Shown one piece after another: positions 1 through 14,100 of a stretch of DNA of 64,000 nt. The notes beneath the pieces were generated by a model. That model saw only the letters and a list, made by a program, of their open reading frames with translations. It was not told the DNA's origin and made no database searches. How positions within the stretch are numbered: the first letter of the stretch is position 1; every line of letters starts with the position of its first letter. Source of the stretch: Takakia lepidozioides (taxonomy: Eukaryota; Streptophyta; Takakiopsida; Takakiales; Takakiaceae); assembly GCA_030704615.1 (NCBI GenBank), contig CM060731.1, positions 28,150,001 through 28,214,000 on the forward strand. Direction: 5' to 3'. Made by a program: the position numbers and the translations under genes.

Positions 1-3000
1 CAAAGACGAAGAAATGAGACGAGAACGGTCGCCTCGGAAGGAGGGTAAGATTCCACCAGGAGAGGGAAGCTCAAGATCAGACAGTAGAGGCAAAATGAGG
101 ACAAAATATACTACAAAGGATGGACCAAAGAGCTGTGTTGAGACAGAGACAAGTTAAATCCTAGGTGCTAAAGCTTAGGGAACCTGCACATCCCTGGACC
201 GAGCAGATGAAGTGACAGAACCGAGGTACGTAAAATGCGACTTATCATTGAAGACAGACGTGCTAATCCAAGATCAACTTAGATCAACAGTATCATTTTC
301 CAGAGGTCTAACTAGGTCACTTCTCCAGAAAACCACTTACTAGGTCAATAAGTTGATGGATCAAGGTAAAACAAGCACTGACTTCAGATTTCGCCGGGCC
401 CTTGTCGGTTTTCTGTCATCTAGTTCTTCTGTCGAGCTCTCTTTTTTTGATAGTACAGGCTTCCTTTGTGACTTTTGATGTGTGTTTATGCAGGTATCTC
501 TGTCGCGCTCGTGATTTCCTTTCGAATAGAACATTTCAATTTTCAAATTGTGAGGTGGATTTGGGTCGTCAACGTTCGCTCGAGCTCTTGTCTCAGCTTT
601 CATCAGGTCTTCTCTAACTTTAGATTCCTGCCAACAATAGACATATAGGGAACGGTGCCTCAAGAGAGATCCTATTGTAGGGGTCTAATTCAACTTGAAG
701 GCAGGACCATTGTCAACGTGAAACCAGTACAGGATCGCCAGCGGCCTTGATATAGTACGTAAGGCAGCCACAAAAAGTATACCAAAATTCTGAAAGGGAA
801 TCAGGCATTCCTGCCTCGCATGCCCCTTCATTTACTTCACACTTCCAGCGCTTTCCAAATCTATGCGTTGGGCATATGAGGGGCAGAAAAGAGAGAGAAG
901 GGAAAAATTGACGCCACAACCTTTTGATCGAATTAGAAAAAGCATGCATGCATAAATTATGAAGCTGTAAGGCCATCTGGAGTGATGATCTGTACGAGTG
1001 TCACAGCGCTGATATATATTGACCTATTAGATAAGATGTGTGGATCCAACATGTGCCAGGCCAGCTGCGGACCGTGTGCTGCTACAGCCCATTTTCTTGC
1101 CTAAGAATAATTCCATTCATGATTCATACTATGTATGGAAAAAATGGGCTCTGGCTACGATTCCAGGTTGTACTCTCCCATGGCAGAGAAATCCCGCACT
1201 TGACCAGTGGAAATTTTTGTTCAAATTAGTAGTGAACTTCACTCGAACTTCACTGGAGGGAATCATTTTCGAATTCATGGTGTGTCACCGTTCGCCTTGA
1301 AGGTGCTATGTTTGGTCCCAGGTCGATATCCGGGCTTTCAAGCACTTCGCCAGTGGCAAGGAGCAGGGCGTCTAAAGAGGTGATCTACCTGCTCGTCCTC
1401 GATGTTATAACTGATGTATGTACAGTTCAGATCTATTGCTTTCGTCTTGATACTTGATCTAGTCGCTTCTTTACAGGAATCTCTCTAATGTGTACTTGCG
1501 TAACTAAGTAGTTGGAGTCTGAACCTTGTACATGTATTGCCAGATGCCATACCATTTCATTTCTTGTGGAGAGCCCCTCTTTTTCTTGTTTGTTTTGTTG
1601 CTTTTGGGCGGCTTCTCGCTCCCTCGGCTTCTGTGTTTTCTTTTCCTTCTTTCTTGTTTCTTCTTTTCCTTTTGTCCCATAAGCCATTTCATTTCATTTC
1701 CTTTCTTGAAATGTTTCTCTCATCTCTTGACTCTGCGGCCTGTCCCTCTTCATTCGGTTTTTCTGCGTATATGGGTGCAGTCTTGGTTGTACATGTGGCA
1801 TGATGGACGACTTGTTTTCGAATTAGGTGCCCGTCTCATCTCGAGAACCTGGACTCTCAGAATTTTTAAGCTCATGGAACTACACTTTATCAATTGCTGC
1901 TATGTATATTAACCTGCATTTACTGATACATTGGGAACAAATCTATATTTTATTCATGATGACTTCAGATCTAAGCCATGGTCAGCGCTGGTACTCTCTT
2001 CAGACTGCCTCCAGGCTAACTTACTGCCTCCAAGCCGCAGTCTGACCTTTTGCAGGTTGTCTTCAAGCACAGTGCATTGGAGGGATCGGCAGGTTAATCA
2101 ACTGCCTGATAATTTTTTGCAACTATGAGGTTGAGGTCAGCGATGCTGGAACAGAGCTACCTGATGTGTGCCAAATTCCTCGGTGTGCTAGAATATATCT
2201 CCAGGACGAGTCGGCATGGCATGAAATGTGTTGAGGAGATGCTGTCAGCCAAGCCTCCACACCCTTCTGTTTTGGAGTCCGTCGTGGAATTTTCGCTGAT
2301 AATAGAATGTAGAGATGGCGTGTAATTTGGATTGTGAAGAATCTGTAGAAAAACGCAGATGGTGGAACGATTTGATCAGTTGTTCTAAAGCATGAAGCGA
2401 GCTGGGCATTATTACACTATGTACGTACAATGTGGGCTGATTTTTTTGAGATAGATCTGGGGATGTATTGTGGAAACAACCAACGAAACCAACTGTGATG
2501 TAAAATATTTCGTTCCCGGTATCTTGCTCTAAAACATTATGCCTCATCTGCCATAGTCGGTTCTCTGGATATATCGATCCAGCTTGATTTGAACCGACCA
2601 TTTTACTGATCATGTGAGCTGTGTTGTTGCATGGAACTTAGCGCTGGATATTCAGATTAGGGTCAAAGTCGCTGACCGTACCTTGTGAGTGGATCAACCT
2701 AAAGAAAGCAACAGTCTACCTCGACAAATGGAGCAAGTTTCGCAATGCTGATTCTCTGAGGAATTGAGATTTTAGATCAGCAGACCCTTCATCGGCCCGT
2801 GAAATTCGATGCTTGCAGCAAAACCTAACGAGAAGGGGTCAGTTAAAGAAAGGATAACTGCCAGCCAGCTATCCACTTCCTCGGTGTGCCTTCACATGCC
2901 TGATTGCAAAGAACTGCAAAGCTACCTATGAACTTGAGATGAAGCAAGAACATTACACATGCACTCAAAGCAAACAATCAGAAAAACGTGGAATGAACTG

Positions 3001-3705
3001 ATTATACAATGAGAGCCTGGCCAGCTTGAATACCGCCATGTTATTACTAGGGAGTATTTTGTTACAATCGCATAGAATACCCAACAAAAATATGAAGGGG
3101 GCCCGAGTATTCTAACAAATGTCATCACACCGACCTTGCTTGTCGGGTGTCCAGATAGAATCTATTTTGGTTGTTTGGACAAAACCTGGATATACAAAAA
3201 GCATTGTTCTCCCTTTCTCATCTCACGTACAACAGCAGTCTCTGTATGTGGCACCAGCCTCTCGTCTACTACTAAGCTCCATGTGCACCCTGGGCAATGC
3301 CGACTAGCGCACTCCTTCCTATACAGATCCTCCCTACATACTGGCCTGCTTGCATTCCACGTACTTTTCCTGCACCTTTGACAGAGACAAAGGCTTTGTA
3401 ACACTACAGCGAGGTTACATTAGGAGAGACACCTCCCTCGCCACTACGGATGTTGCAAACCAGTCCATCGTGCCGGGTGGACTTCCAGGAAATGATAGGT
3501 CTTTCCTACCTCCTCCATTTGAACTGCGCTGCAAGTAAACTGAAACCCAGCCAGAAAAAGGCTCAGGAACTCACATGGCCATAGTGTAACTTAATCAGCC
3601 ACGTGAGAGTTTGTTAGCACTGCCCATGTGAGTCTCCTTGCCTAGCCACATTACGTATGCGTTGGAAGAGCCAACTTGAAGGAATCCACTGTAAAACTCC
3701 GTAAC
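1..3705. other. No recognisable gene
   Basis: Open frames here are short, overlap on both strands and resemble no family I know. One hydrophobic frame near 1.53-1.91 kb only reflects T-rich low-complexity DNA. I see no RNA gene or mobile-element end. The last few hundred bases would contain the 3' untranslated region of the LRR gene, but I cannot place a polyadenylation signal. Confidence 0.5.
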
Positions 3706-5175
3706 CTATATAATGTGCCACCAATGAGGGGACAGAATTGTAATAACGAGAGAAAACAAAAGAGCCCTCTCCAGATGACTTTTGCTGTAGTAGGCTGCAC
3801 TTGGCAACGGAGCAGGTGAGCCAGGGGGCAAGGCATTCCCTTCATAAAGAACTGACGAAGAATTTGGACACAAATCGACACCACTCGAGCTTCTGCTTTC
3901 CGGCACCGAAGTGTAACAGAGACCGGGGTTGTTTCTCAGATGCAAATTCTGACCCATTTTCTGGACGAAGGAGGGTGGAAATGGGACTGGCCCGGAGAGC
4001 AAATTCCCGTCCAAATTCAACGTGAAAATGTGTGGCAATGAGGCCAGCGCCGCTGGAAGGTCACCAGTCAGCCTGTTGTCGCTAAGACCAAGGTATCTTA
4101 GATTAGTCAAGTACTTGAACGAGCTGGGTATACTGCCAACGTATCTTGAAGCCGACAGGTCCAACCTCACCAGATTGGTCAGGTTACTCAAAGCGTCAGG
4201 TAGTTCTCCTCCAATGCTGTTCGCGTTGAGAAAGAGATCCTGAAGACTGCAGAGTCTACCAAGAGTCTGTGGTAATACTCCAGAAACATTATTGAAACTA
4301 AGGTCGAGAAAAGTAAGAGCTTGAAGACCGGTGAACGTATCAGGCAGACTTCCTTGGAGCCTGTTGTAGCTCATTGCCAGTCTCTGAAGTGAACCCATGC
4401 CAGCACTTAACGCTGCTGGGAACTCCCCGTCCAACTGGTTGTACCTCAGGTCTAGAATCACAAGGTTGCTCAGAGCACCCAGACTTCCAGGAACAGAACC
4501 AGTGAGAAGATTATGACTGAAGTCGAGCTGCATCAGATTCCGCAGGTTTCCCAGTTCATCAGGAATACTTCCTTCCAAACAGTTCCGTGCAAGAATCAAC
4601 CGCTGCAGGCCCGTGAGATTTCCGAACCCAGATGGTATACTGCCAGCCAACCCAGGGTTGTTACTGAAAGTAAGCAGCCTCAATGACGGCCCGAGCTCCG
4701 AAATCTCCTCTGGTATGCTGACCGTGTCATTCATAAAACAGTTGTAGAAAAGGAGAGTGTCGAGCCGCGTAAGGTTGAATATAGAAGGGGGAATTGTTGC
4801 ATTCTCGCTACAAGGGATGATGTTGGCGGTGGGTGAGATGAACCCAAATTCCATTTGAGTAACGTAATAAACCCCTGTGACACTATCTGGTTGACATCCG
4901 ATACCTTGCGGGCCACTGATGCAAGGGTCCGTGTAAAATCCTCTCCAATCAAATTCATAGTTCATGGAGTACATCACATCATACAGAACCTCTTTATCCA
5001 AGGGATTGGTAACCTGGGCACGTGCTGTGGACGCTAGGCAATCGCACATCCAGATAACAGTTACAGCAAGAACACTCAGATATGGGTGGGAAAGACTTGA
5101 GGACCTCCGGGTCTGGTGACAGGCAGCATTACGATGGGTGGGAGCGCAAGTACGTGAAAGCGTGGAAGTCGGCAT
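3706..5175 (-). CDS. Leucine-rich-repeat cell-surface protein, PII-2/TMM-like
   Basis: An uninterrupted 489-codon frame encodes a secreted LRR protein. The first ~30 residues are polar. They are followed by a hydrophobic stretch ending in an A-R-A-Q type signal cleavage site (residues ~30-54). A short N-terminal domain follows with a D-W-R-G-F-Y-T-D-P-C motif, as in the plant PII-2 / RLP29 / TOO MANY MOUTHS group. About ten 24-residue plant-type LRRs (L-x-x-L-x-L-x-x-N-x-L-x-G-x-I/L-P) span residues ~130-420, closing with an N-N-P-G-L-C cap. There is no kinase domain. The C-terminus ends in a small hydrophobic tail after Ser/Ala-rich sequence, as in GPI-anchored proteins. The family acts at the plasma membrane as receptor-like proteins without kinase. 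The start is the first ATG; the next in-frame ATG falls inside the signal peptide. A weak TATA-like TTTAAATA lies about 400 bp upstream on this strand. The ligand and exact subfamily cannot be told. Confidence 0.85.
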   Translation of the reverse strand: MPTSTLSRTCAPTHRNAACHQTRRSSSLSHPYLSVLAVTVIWMCDCLASTARAQVTNPLDKEVLYDVMYSMNYEFDWRGFYTDPCISGPQGIGCQPDSVTGVYYVTQMEFGFISPTANIIPCSENATIPPSIFNLTRLDTLLFYNCFMNDTVSIPEEISELGPSLRLLTFSNNPGLAGSIPSGFGNLTGLQRLILARNCLEGSIPDELGNLRNLMQLDFSHNLLTGSVPGSLGALSNLVILDLRYNQLDGEFPAALSAGMGSLQRLAMSYNRLQGSLPDTFTGLQALTFLDLSFNNVSGVLPQTLGRLCSLQDLFLNANSIGGELPDALSNLTNLVRLDLSASRYVGSIPSSFKYLTNLRYLGLSDNRLTGDLPAALASLPHIFTLNLDGNLLSGPVPFPPSFVQKMGQNLHLRNNPGLCYTSVPESRSSSGVDLCPNSSSVLYEGNALPPGSPAPLPSAAYYSKSHLERALLFSLVITILSPHWWHII

Positions 5176-8100
5176 GACTGGCGAAGAAAACAGGTGGACT
5201 GTTTTGGAACTAGTGTTGAGCTGGTTAACTGATACGGCAACAGAGGGATATCTAAAGAAACAGTACAGAAAGACACTCTTGGAAAGAGCTTTGGAATTGG
5301 GAGGAATACGAAAAGATGTGACCTCAAATGGGCTGCATGGATAAGAAAAAGTTTCAACAGTTCCAACAATGAACTACTGTCAAGATAGAAAGGCAACTGA
5401 AGACAATGGCGGACAGTGCAGCACAAATTGGAGGACGGCAGAACGTGGAGCACTTGGAGTCCGACTCCTACGAGCCAACATGAAAGTTCTTCTGGAGAGA
5501 GTAAAACAGAAAAGACATAGCGAGGCAAGGAGCTGCACAAAACAAACACTCAGGAGAGCGGCGCTGGTGGGCTATTTAAAACCATCGTATCTAATAAAAG
5601 ACCAAGATCGCACTATCAGGTAGATGTATGTAGACGGAAGTGCTCGAGCCTAGACAGCTGAGGAGTTGCGAAATTTCTCCTACCCAGGTACGACTTGAAA
5701 GCTTCCTGCTTTCCAGCATGATTGCGTTGCAGATGTTCACTAAGAAGGCGACGAGATATGAAACAAAAACAACCCTTGAGTTTCCACGCCTGCACACACT
5801 CGCCACCCCTGTGACCTTCAAGCTGGCGCCCGCAAGAACACAACTACAGAAGCAGAAAATGTCTGTGTGCACGCAGAGACAACAAGGCAAGCGACGTAGC
5901 AAAGAGAGGGAAGTGTGGCCGCATTGCAGGAGATGGCGCAGGAAGAAAGACAAGGAGGAGGAAGCCGGTACGTGTGGCGGCGCCTGCACGGGGGCGAATA
6001 ATAAGTGTCGCGAGAGCCCTGTATCATCATGGCGGCGCCCCGGGTGCCCCTTTACACCCCTCTACACACTTCTACTCACTTGAGCTCCTGCACTGCTTTC
6101 AGACCCATTTGCTAATTTTCGGAAAGCTTTCAAACCCATATCTTAGTTTTCCCGTCTCAAGTGGAACTAAATTGTCACTCACAGTCCCGACTCTTCACCC
6201 ATTTTCTCTATTAGAGGAGTAAACAGCAAACAGGCTACCTGTAGGCCTACTTGCATAGTTCTTCGAACCATTTTCATAACCATTGGTTTAATTGTGATTT
6301 TTCTATTCAAGGCATTGATGCATCAATGCATCAAAACCCAACTCCTGATTAAGAAGTGGGGAGACAAGCACCTGTAAGTTAATGCCAACTGGGTTTGGAG
6401 TTTGAACGTTTGAACTCCGGAGCTCAGATGCACCCAGGGAAGTTTCGGGTCCCCGGGAGCTGGAAACGTACTTGTGTGCAGCTGTTGGCCGTCAGATGCA
6501 TGCGCAGGCCTCAATCTATACCGTTACACACACCTTCAATGTTAACTGTCATCTTTTCTTTACATACTTGTGTTATTCATCAGACGTTATGCTGCTTTGC
6601 AGCCGAGTCACTCATCATCACACGTAATTATTGGCTCTGTCATTAGTTTACTAAACTGCAATCCTACATGTGTTCTCGAACTTCGTAGACCTCTCGACGT
6701 CTTACCTACTGTTGCATATGAAACATTGTCACTCTACAACCCAAGTGTGCGATGCTGTGATGAATCATTTCTCGAATACCGAGACGTTTACATTGTTATA
6801 CTATAGAATGCTCGAAGTTGTAAGAAGGGAATGTGCTATAAATGCGGCACGATAGTAGAAGTTGGGTTTGATCAGTGTGGCAGCTTTACGTTGCTTATGA
6901 TGGGTGACTTTTGGATATCAAATGGATTACTTAAAGAGAGTGATAAGTTTGAATCATAACTGCTGCATCTTTTTGAAAGTTAGCAACACTAATAAACAAG
7001 GCATGGCCCCGCCCAAGTGCTTCCCAGTGCCCATTTCAAGTTCGAATCTCCTTGCGTGTCCCGGTAAAATTTCGACCAAATGGGTTACATGAACATTTTA
7101 CTCAGAACATTGTAAGAAATGAGGTAGTATGAATTGGGATTTGGGATTGAGCTGGGAGAAGGAAAAAGGAAAGGACTTTACAAGGGCTGCAGAAGGCAGG
7201 AAGCTTGGATGATTGGGTCATGAATGGAGGTGTGGGGAACATTCTCTGTCTTGGCTCTTCATCTCCATCTTCAGTCTGCCTGCATCTCTGACCCCTGCAA
7301 AGTTCAATCTTTCACCAAGTACTTACCGGTGCAGTGAACCAAAGCTGCCAAAAAGCTCAAACATATCATACATGGTGATGGTATTTCTGTTAGGACTCGA
7401 AAGGCATGATGATGGCGAGGTAGTTGCCCAGGCTTTAAAAAAATCTATGGACAATTTTTTGCTACCCACCGGCAATGCCACGAGCAATAGAAAATCTTGT
7501 AGATCATTTTGGCTGATAGCAGTTTGTGGTGAGTAAAGAAGATGAAGCAATCTGCCACGGAGATTTCACAAGCGGAAATGTCCTGCAACATCAAGGGGAT
7601 ATCTTCCAAGTGCTAGACTTCTGGATGTAATCTGCCACATCTCCAACACCCTTATTGAGCTGCTGCGAGCATCATTTCTAACTTCGATAATCCAGCTTGG
7701 CAATTCGGGCATAAAGTTCACCCTTTCCTCAATCCGTGGCACAAACCAACGTGAACTGATATAAATCTCTTGGGTTTGGTGGACAGTACACACAGAAATT
7801 AAGAGCCTTCTTCTCTATCTTCGTTGGACTAGAAACGAGTTCACCTCGATTTCCATGGGTGCTATGATGAATCAGGCTGACGGCGATTGCAATCCGTTAG
7901 AATAAAGGGCTGCCGTCGACGGCGACTGGCAGTAATGGGGAGCGAGCCCAACTTGGATCTGATGTTGTGCCTTGGCTTGTGTGCCTTCTTCCGGCTTTCA
8001 ATGCGACTCCCTACGTCTATGCAGCTTTCTGCATGTTATTCCTTGTGCATTTCTGGCGCAACCGGAAAGCTTCCCCACGGGCCATATCCGACATGCATCT

Positions 8101-11100
8101 CAGTTTCATACCTCCCTCCTGGAATACTGTTGTTTCGTGGGTTTTAGCTGTTTATACCTCAAAAAGTAATATTGTGACGAGTATCTCATTCCATACAACG
8201 AATCTGTGTGAACGGAAACCTTTGATCCCTACAACCCAATACCTAGACCCAAGACTGGGACCGGTGCAGGTTGTAGGAGGTGAGAACTTTCTACCAGGCA
8301 CTTACAGAAGTTACAATGTCGTCGCCGCCTATTTCCAAAATATCCTCATGGTACTAAGAAGGCTGCAACTATATCTAAGCAGCAGTCCTAGCAGTCTATC
8401 AGGGAGATCACTACTCACTACCCGTCCTGGGCGTCCTCAGTCCTAACTCCTAACACCCACTACGGATTGGATGCGTGGATATAACTGAATGTGCGGCTTG
8501 CCCAACACCTGCAGAGTAAATTATCCATAACTAAGAACCTCAAACAAACCCTACAAGACAATAGAGAAATAGGTCACAGTTGGAGCCGTTACGAAGTCAC
8601 CAGGGGACCCACGGACGGCTGAAGCTTCTAGTACGCACGCTGCACGCAGTACTTACCACACTCGTAGACGTGAACTTTGTTTGAGGGGGCAAAGTACTGA
8701 CTAGGCTAATCAAGTTTGCTTAGCATAATGCAATCTTTCAGATCGCTCTCACTAAATTGTGAGACTGCTGAGTACTATGTGATGTTCACTAGATTGATTT
8801 TCCAAGATTTCCTTTCTATATTATACCAACTTGGATTGGGCAGCCTGGGTGTTTCCTGGATGTTTTACTCAACTACCAAAGGTCCTATTCCTATCTCGAA
8901 GCTCCTAGCGAGCATCATCTGTTGTAGTTGATGTACAGATTGTCAGATTACCTAATTTCTCTTCTACTTGCTAGCATTTCATTCCTCCTTCCCATCGACA
9001 CCTAGGTGTATATCTGAACTAGAGCTGCAGGTGTGAAGTGATATCCACTCCTCTCTCTCTCACACTCGGCTAGAAAGGCCGATGCACCAACTCCTAACAG
9101 TAACTTCACTATAACACGACACTATGTACAAGCATAGACCATATCACTGAGAAGCTATGCAAAGGACTCTGACAGTGGGCGCAGTAACTTTAGAGCAAGA
9201 GCGTCTGACAGGACGGCATGGGGCAGGCGCGGTGAGGGTGGGATCTACTTGTTGCACTGGGCATCATTACCCAACCCAACTTCAAAAATATTGCAGGGAC
9301 AAGAACTGGTATTAACACGCAGCCAAGGAAAAGTGGTGTCCAGGGCAGCAGGTGCGTGGGATGGAAGTGGTGACTCAATGTGAGATGAGTGACGGGCGTG
9401 CTCTCATGAGCGCGTGTGTCACAGCAGTGCAGGGCGTGTAAAGGCAGGGACGCAGCCCAGTTGCAGTAACTTCACGCTGCGGTGACAGCACATGCCTTCC
9501 TCACCTTGCTGCTCCTCATGCCACCCACCCTTGCCCGCCTCTTGTATCCATGGCCCATTGTGGAAGGAACCGTTGACAAACCTCATTTGCTCATTATACA
9601 TATGATGAGTTGCAAATGTTGTCTCTTTTTTTGGACGACAAATCGATGCATGATTTGATGTTAGAAGGAACGATTGATAGAGGTAGCTGCCATTCAATAT
9701 GCATTGTATCTGCAGATCCAATGCACCTTTTTGAACTTCTCCAGATAATGAGGGTATTCAGGTTGCTCTTTCGAGTTTTCCTTGTCGCGTTGTGATAACA
9801 ACTCACTTCCTAGAATTGCACTCAAGTTTGCTATGTCAACACGCAAACACTTTCCCACCATGGGATCCTGCTTTGTCAACTACTGGATGTGGACGGTAAC
9901 ATGTGAGTGATCCAGGGCTCGGTGGGTAGGGGAAGCTATGAACACATGAATCATCCGTTGTAACCATCACTAAAGAGTGAATGATGTTGGGAGTCCTGCA
10001 AGGTGAGGTACAGCCGGTGGTGTGCACTTGTCATGCTCATCCATGAAATCCTGATGTGAAAGGTTGTTGGAGGGTCTCTATCTATCATCTCAAGGAACCA
10101 TCCGACATATTTCAACAGTCCTGCCCAGTACCATCCCCCACAAAACACAGTAGTGTACCGGTGCCATTGTAGTACTATCCCAATTATTTTGGAGACATAG
10201 AGGATAGACAGATTAGTTAATTATCACACCCAAGTACCCTCTCTGAATGAGTCATCAAAACTGAACTAATCATGTTTGCTAGATTAACTAACTGTCCAAG
10301 TAAACTGCCAGGGCCCAAGGGCACTGTCTGGAAGATAGACATAGCAGCTGAGTATTTATGCTTCTAGTAAGTACCTCTGTGAACAGACTGATCATGCAGT
10401 ATACATAACTAAGTGCCCAAGTAAAGGGCCCATAAGCTAAAATGAGGGTTTTGAAGCTATCATATGATTTCAAGTACCCTTTCAGTTAGGAAAGTAACTA
10501 TTGAATCACCATGATAGGGAGAGTAATCAACTACAGCCTGTTAAAGCTGGTGCAGTTTGTAGATATTATGTACAGTTATTGTCCATATTTATCTCTATTA
10601 ACAATGATCATGCAATGAGGAATCAACAATAGAAAATAAAAATAAAAATAAAAATAAACAGGATACGAGTCATGGGAGCCATGGATGGGATCTGGCCACT
10701 TGAATGAGATCTCATGTCATAAAGGTTCAAATTAAGTAGAGTCCTCAATGAATGCATGCTTATTAACTCCTACAACTTCATTGGAAATTGGACTCAAACG
10801 TGTCAATGCCCTCAATCGCTAGCAGCTAGATTTAAAGAAGCTAATATCAGAGGAATATGCAGAGAGGAGTGAATGCAATCTGCAAAGAAGAGCCTGGAGG
10901 TGGAGGTGGTGGCGACGTTCCCCAAAAATGCCATGGCGAACTGAGAAGAAGAGTCTCCGCAAGTCAACACCCACTCGATCATCACCATAACTCTGCGCCG
11001 CAATGCTATATGCCAGCCCATCTCAAGTCATTTTAGAGAATTGTGTGGTGGTGTTGAGTAGCAAACGGACCGAGGATCCGAATCCAGAGTCTTAATTGGT

Positions 11101-14100
11101 GATTAAGTTTTTTATTACTCGCCCTTGCTTAGTGGATCGCTAATCTCAATGGTACATTGTCACCCTCCTTATGCACACAACTGCAATAGTACTTTCAATC
11201 ACATCAAGTACTCACCCAAACTCAGTGCTGTTGACAGATCACCAGCTACACTTAGTTTGTCTGCACGCTGAGGAAATGTATGTGTATCTAATGTTCCTAT
11301 GGACTCTTTCTGTTCACATTCTCATATGTCCCGAAGAAGGTTTCTTAGGCTCCTACTCCATAATGAAGTTATTTGAAATCTGTCTTTATCACTCACTATT
11401 GATGAGCCTGCCACAGTAAATACTTACAGATTCACTGCTTGCCGGCAACGTGTGGACTCCTGTGGAGTGAAGTGCAATGAGTAGAATTAATACTATTTTG
11501 TATTCTCCGCTCTTCTACAAGGTGGAAAGTTGGAAACTGGAAACCACTGCACCAGCCCAGGCCAAACCCTAAAAACAAAAGCTGGACAATGATTTTCATT
11601 TGTTCACTCACTGCGCAATGCAATCTACTTTTGCTCGATTCTCTGCATGGACATCCGAAACGCTTTCAAGAGCTTACCCTCTATCATCCAGTCTCATTCC
11701 TGCTCAAACCGTGCACTTGTGAAAGAACCCAATGCACCCCTGTGGGGCCCCATCTCTCTCTACAGAAGAAACCTCATCACAAGCAAAGTGAAAGCCAACA
11801 ACAAAGTGTAAGTATGTAGCTTCACATATATATTATATACACAAGCTCTAAGTTCAGTGTGATAGCACTCATGCCTACACATGATGCCTCACTGAACCCT
11901 GTGTCAGCCCTTGTCCCCTTCGCACGTGCCGAAATCGTGGGACGGGCCCGTCCCAAAGCGCATGATCGATCGCCACCCGGCCCATCATTTTGGGACCGGG
12001 CCGCCCTTTTCACCCGTGCAAGCTAAGTTTCGCCACCTTCTGCCATACGTCACGGATGGATGAACCTCGTGGATGCGACGTTCAATCTCCACGGAGTTCG
12101 TCCGTAAGAACCTAATTTTCGAGCTACAGAGTGGATGACAAGTCCCCAGATCAACTGAAAATAGCTGCTCTGTTACCTGACAGGCTTAAGTTTAGTCCAC
12201 CCACTCCATAGTCGGTTTTAAATTAGTGGGGGGGCATCCTTATATCATTAAGTAGTGATTAACTAATTATACGCCTTCTGGGGCTCTTTATTAAGTATCT
12301 ACTTTAATTAGGCCGGCCAAATTATAGAGCCCTAATAATCTGGTCGTCAACCATTGCCGTTATGGGCGTACTTTTTCCCTCATGATGAACGACATCCAGA
12401 AGCTGAGCCAATATCATCCATCCACCGTGCTACAAAGTTAGAAACAGCAACGTCTCCTCCCCTGATGAAGCTGGCTGCACCAGAAATCCAGCTCTTCTCT
12501 TTACCTCTTCTCCAAAGGTAATCATGGTGTTCATGATTTTGAGGGGCCGTTGCTCATGGGTTTGTTGTTTGGTCAGTTCGCTTACTGAATACAGGCCAAC
12601 GTGATGGTCATAAGCATCCATAGATCAGAGTGTTTTACTCAGTTGATGCATTATGAAGAAGTATTGGTGCCTGCACAAAAGATCACCCTTCGCTTTTGCT
12701 GTTGCCTAGTTTATGAGGGAGGTTCAGAGAATGGAGAATGGATAAATGGCCTGACTCACAACTTACAGACAATGAATGGGTATGTACTGGATTGATGCAT
12801 TGTAAGTATGTGAGGATTGAAAGATCATGTCTCACTTCACACCAAGAATTCGTGAGCCGGGAATCAGCCAGAAGTGAGCCTCTAATGAGTGACAGATTTA
12901 GAACTGTCAATCTCAGTTCTACAGTTCTAGATGTCACTAATGAAGATTTGTGTTCACGAACACCTTGCTTGCAGACAGGAGTACAAGAGTTGGAAAAGAG
13001 AGTAAGGCTGACAAGATTTGTGGTGGGTAATGTGCAAATTACGATCCCCATAAAGCTCAGATGTGGGTGAGTGACATGGACTACATTGGAAAATTAAACG
13101 AGGAAAAACATAGATGGTAGTGGAGAAATAAGCAGTCCTTTGTTATTATTTGGGAGAACAACTAAGTCACAGTTCCATTTCAAGCAGTGATTTTCTTCCT
13201 AACTCTACGTTTGCAGCTGAGCTAGCTCTAACCTAGGCTAGACTGGTCATCCTCACCTCTTTTTAAAGCTACTATCCGATCAACTGCTCGCGCAGTAGGA
13301 ATGAATGAAACCTAGTCTGGTATAATCACACAGACTTCATGTATCCGATACCTTACAAAACGATGTGCTCACACCTGCCTTACTTTTAGGCCAAAAGTGT
13401 TCAGGACCATGTCATATTTACAAACAATTGCCACAATATTTACACCCCACCAGTTCCAAGTTTATTAGATTCTTTGGCTGGCCACCATAATTTGCAGGTC
13501 ACTCCCATCTGAATTGTGTTCCAACTCCTTGCTCCCATTGAGTCCTGCTGGAATCCTGCCATCTATGGGCAACAATGGCTAGTATCCATTTTCCAGTAGC
13601 AAGGAACGTTTCTAGAATCGAGCAAAACCACAAAATGAAGGGGTGCAGCAGCCTGTCTGTAGACAAATACTCCTGGAACTTTCATTCTTCACCAACAATG
13701 CATCTTCTTCTGCATTCAATTAGAAACCCATATCATCTGAGGTTCAATCTACTGTGCATACAACAATTGCATACCTTCTCAACAGAACAGATTCCCCGCA
13801 ACACAATGTTGCAGGAGGTCAGAAATGCCTTCCCGGGGACCCTGACCTAATCCTGATGAAGTCGACCAAAATGCAGAACCTCAGTCACACTTTTTTAATA
13901 CCAAGAAGTCCTACAAAAGTATAGCCGCTGAGGTCTGTGACATACCACTCATCTGAAATTCTTCTTGAGCATGGGTCAAGATTTAGAGATTCATTGAGAG
14001 CAACAATTCACCGAGTTTGCAAGAGACTCTGCATCAGCATACAGCAAAAAAGTTTGGGCATGGTGGAACGCCAGAAAGACTTCAAGATCCACCACAGAGG

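Noticed and set aside
1526-1912. Hydrophobic frame that looks like a membrane protein
   Set aside because: It is read from T-rich low-complexity DNA and has no support from start context or homology.
7020-7060. Possible tRNA (GTTCGAATCTC resembles a T loop)
   Set aside because: No A-box or acceptor stem can be paired around it.
11939-11954. 16-bp perfect palindrome as a regulatory operator
   Set aside because: A single GC-rich palindrome without neighbours or a nearby gene, so it is likely chance or transposon debris.
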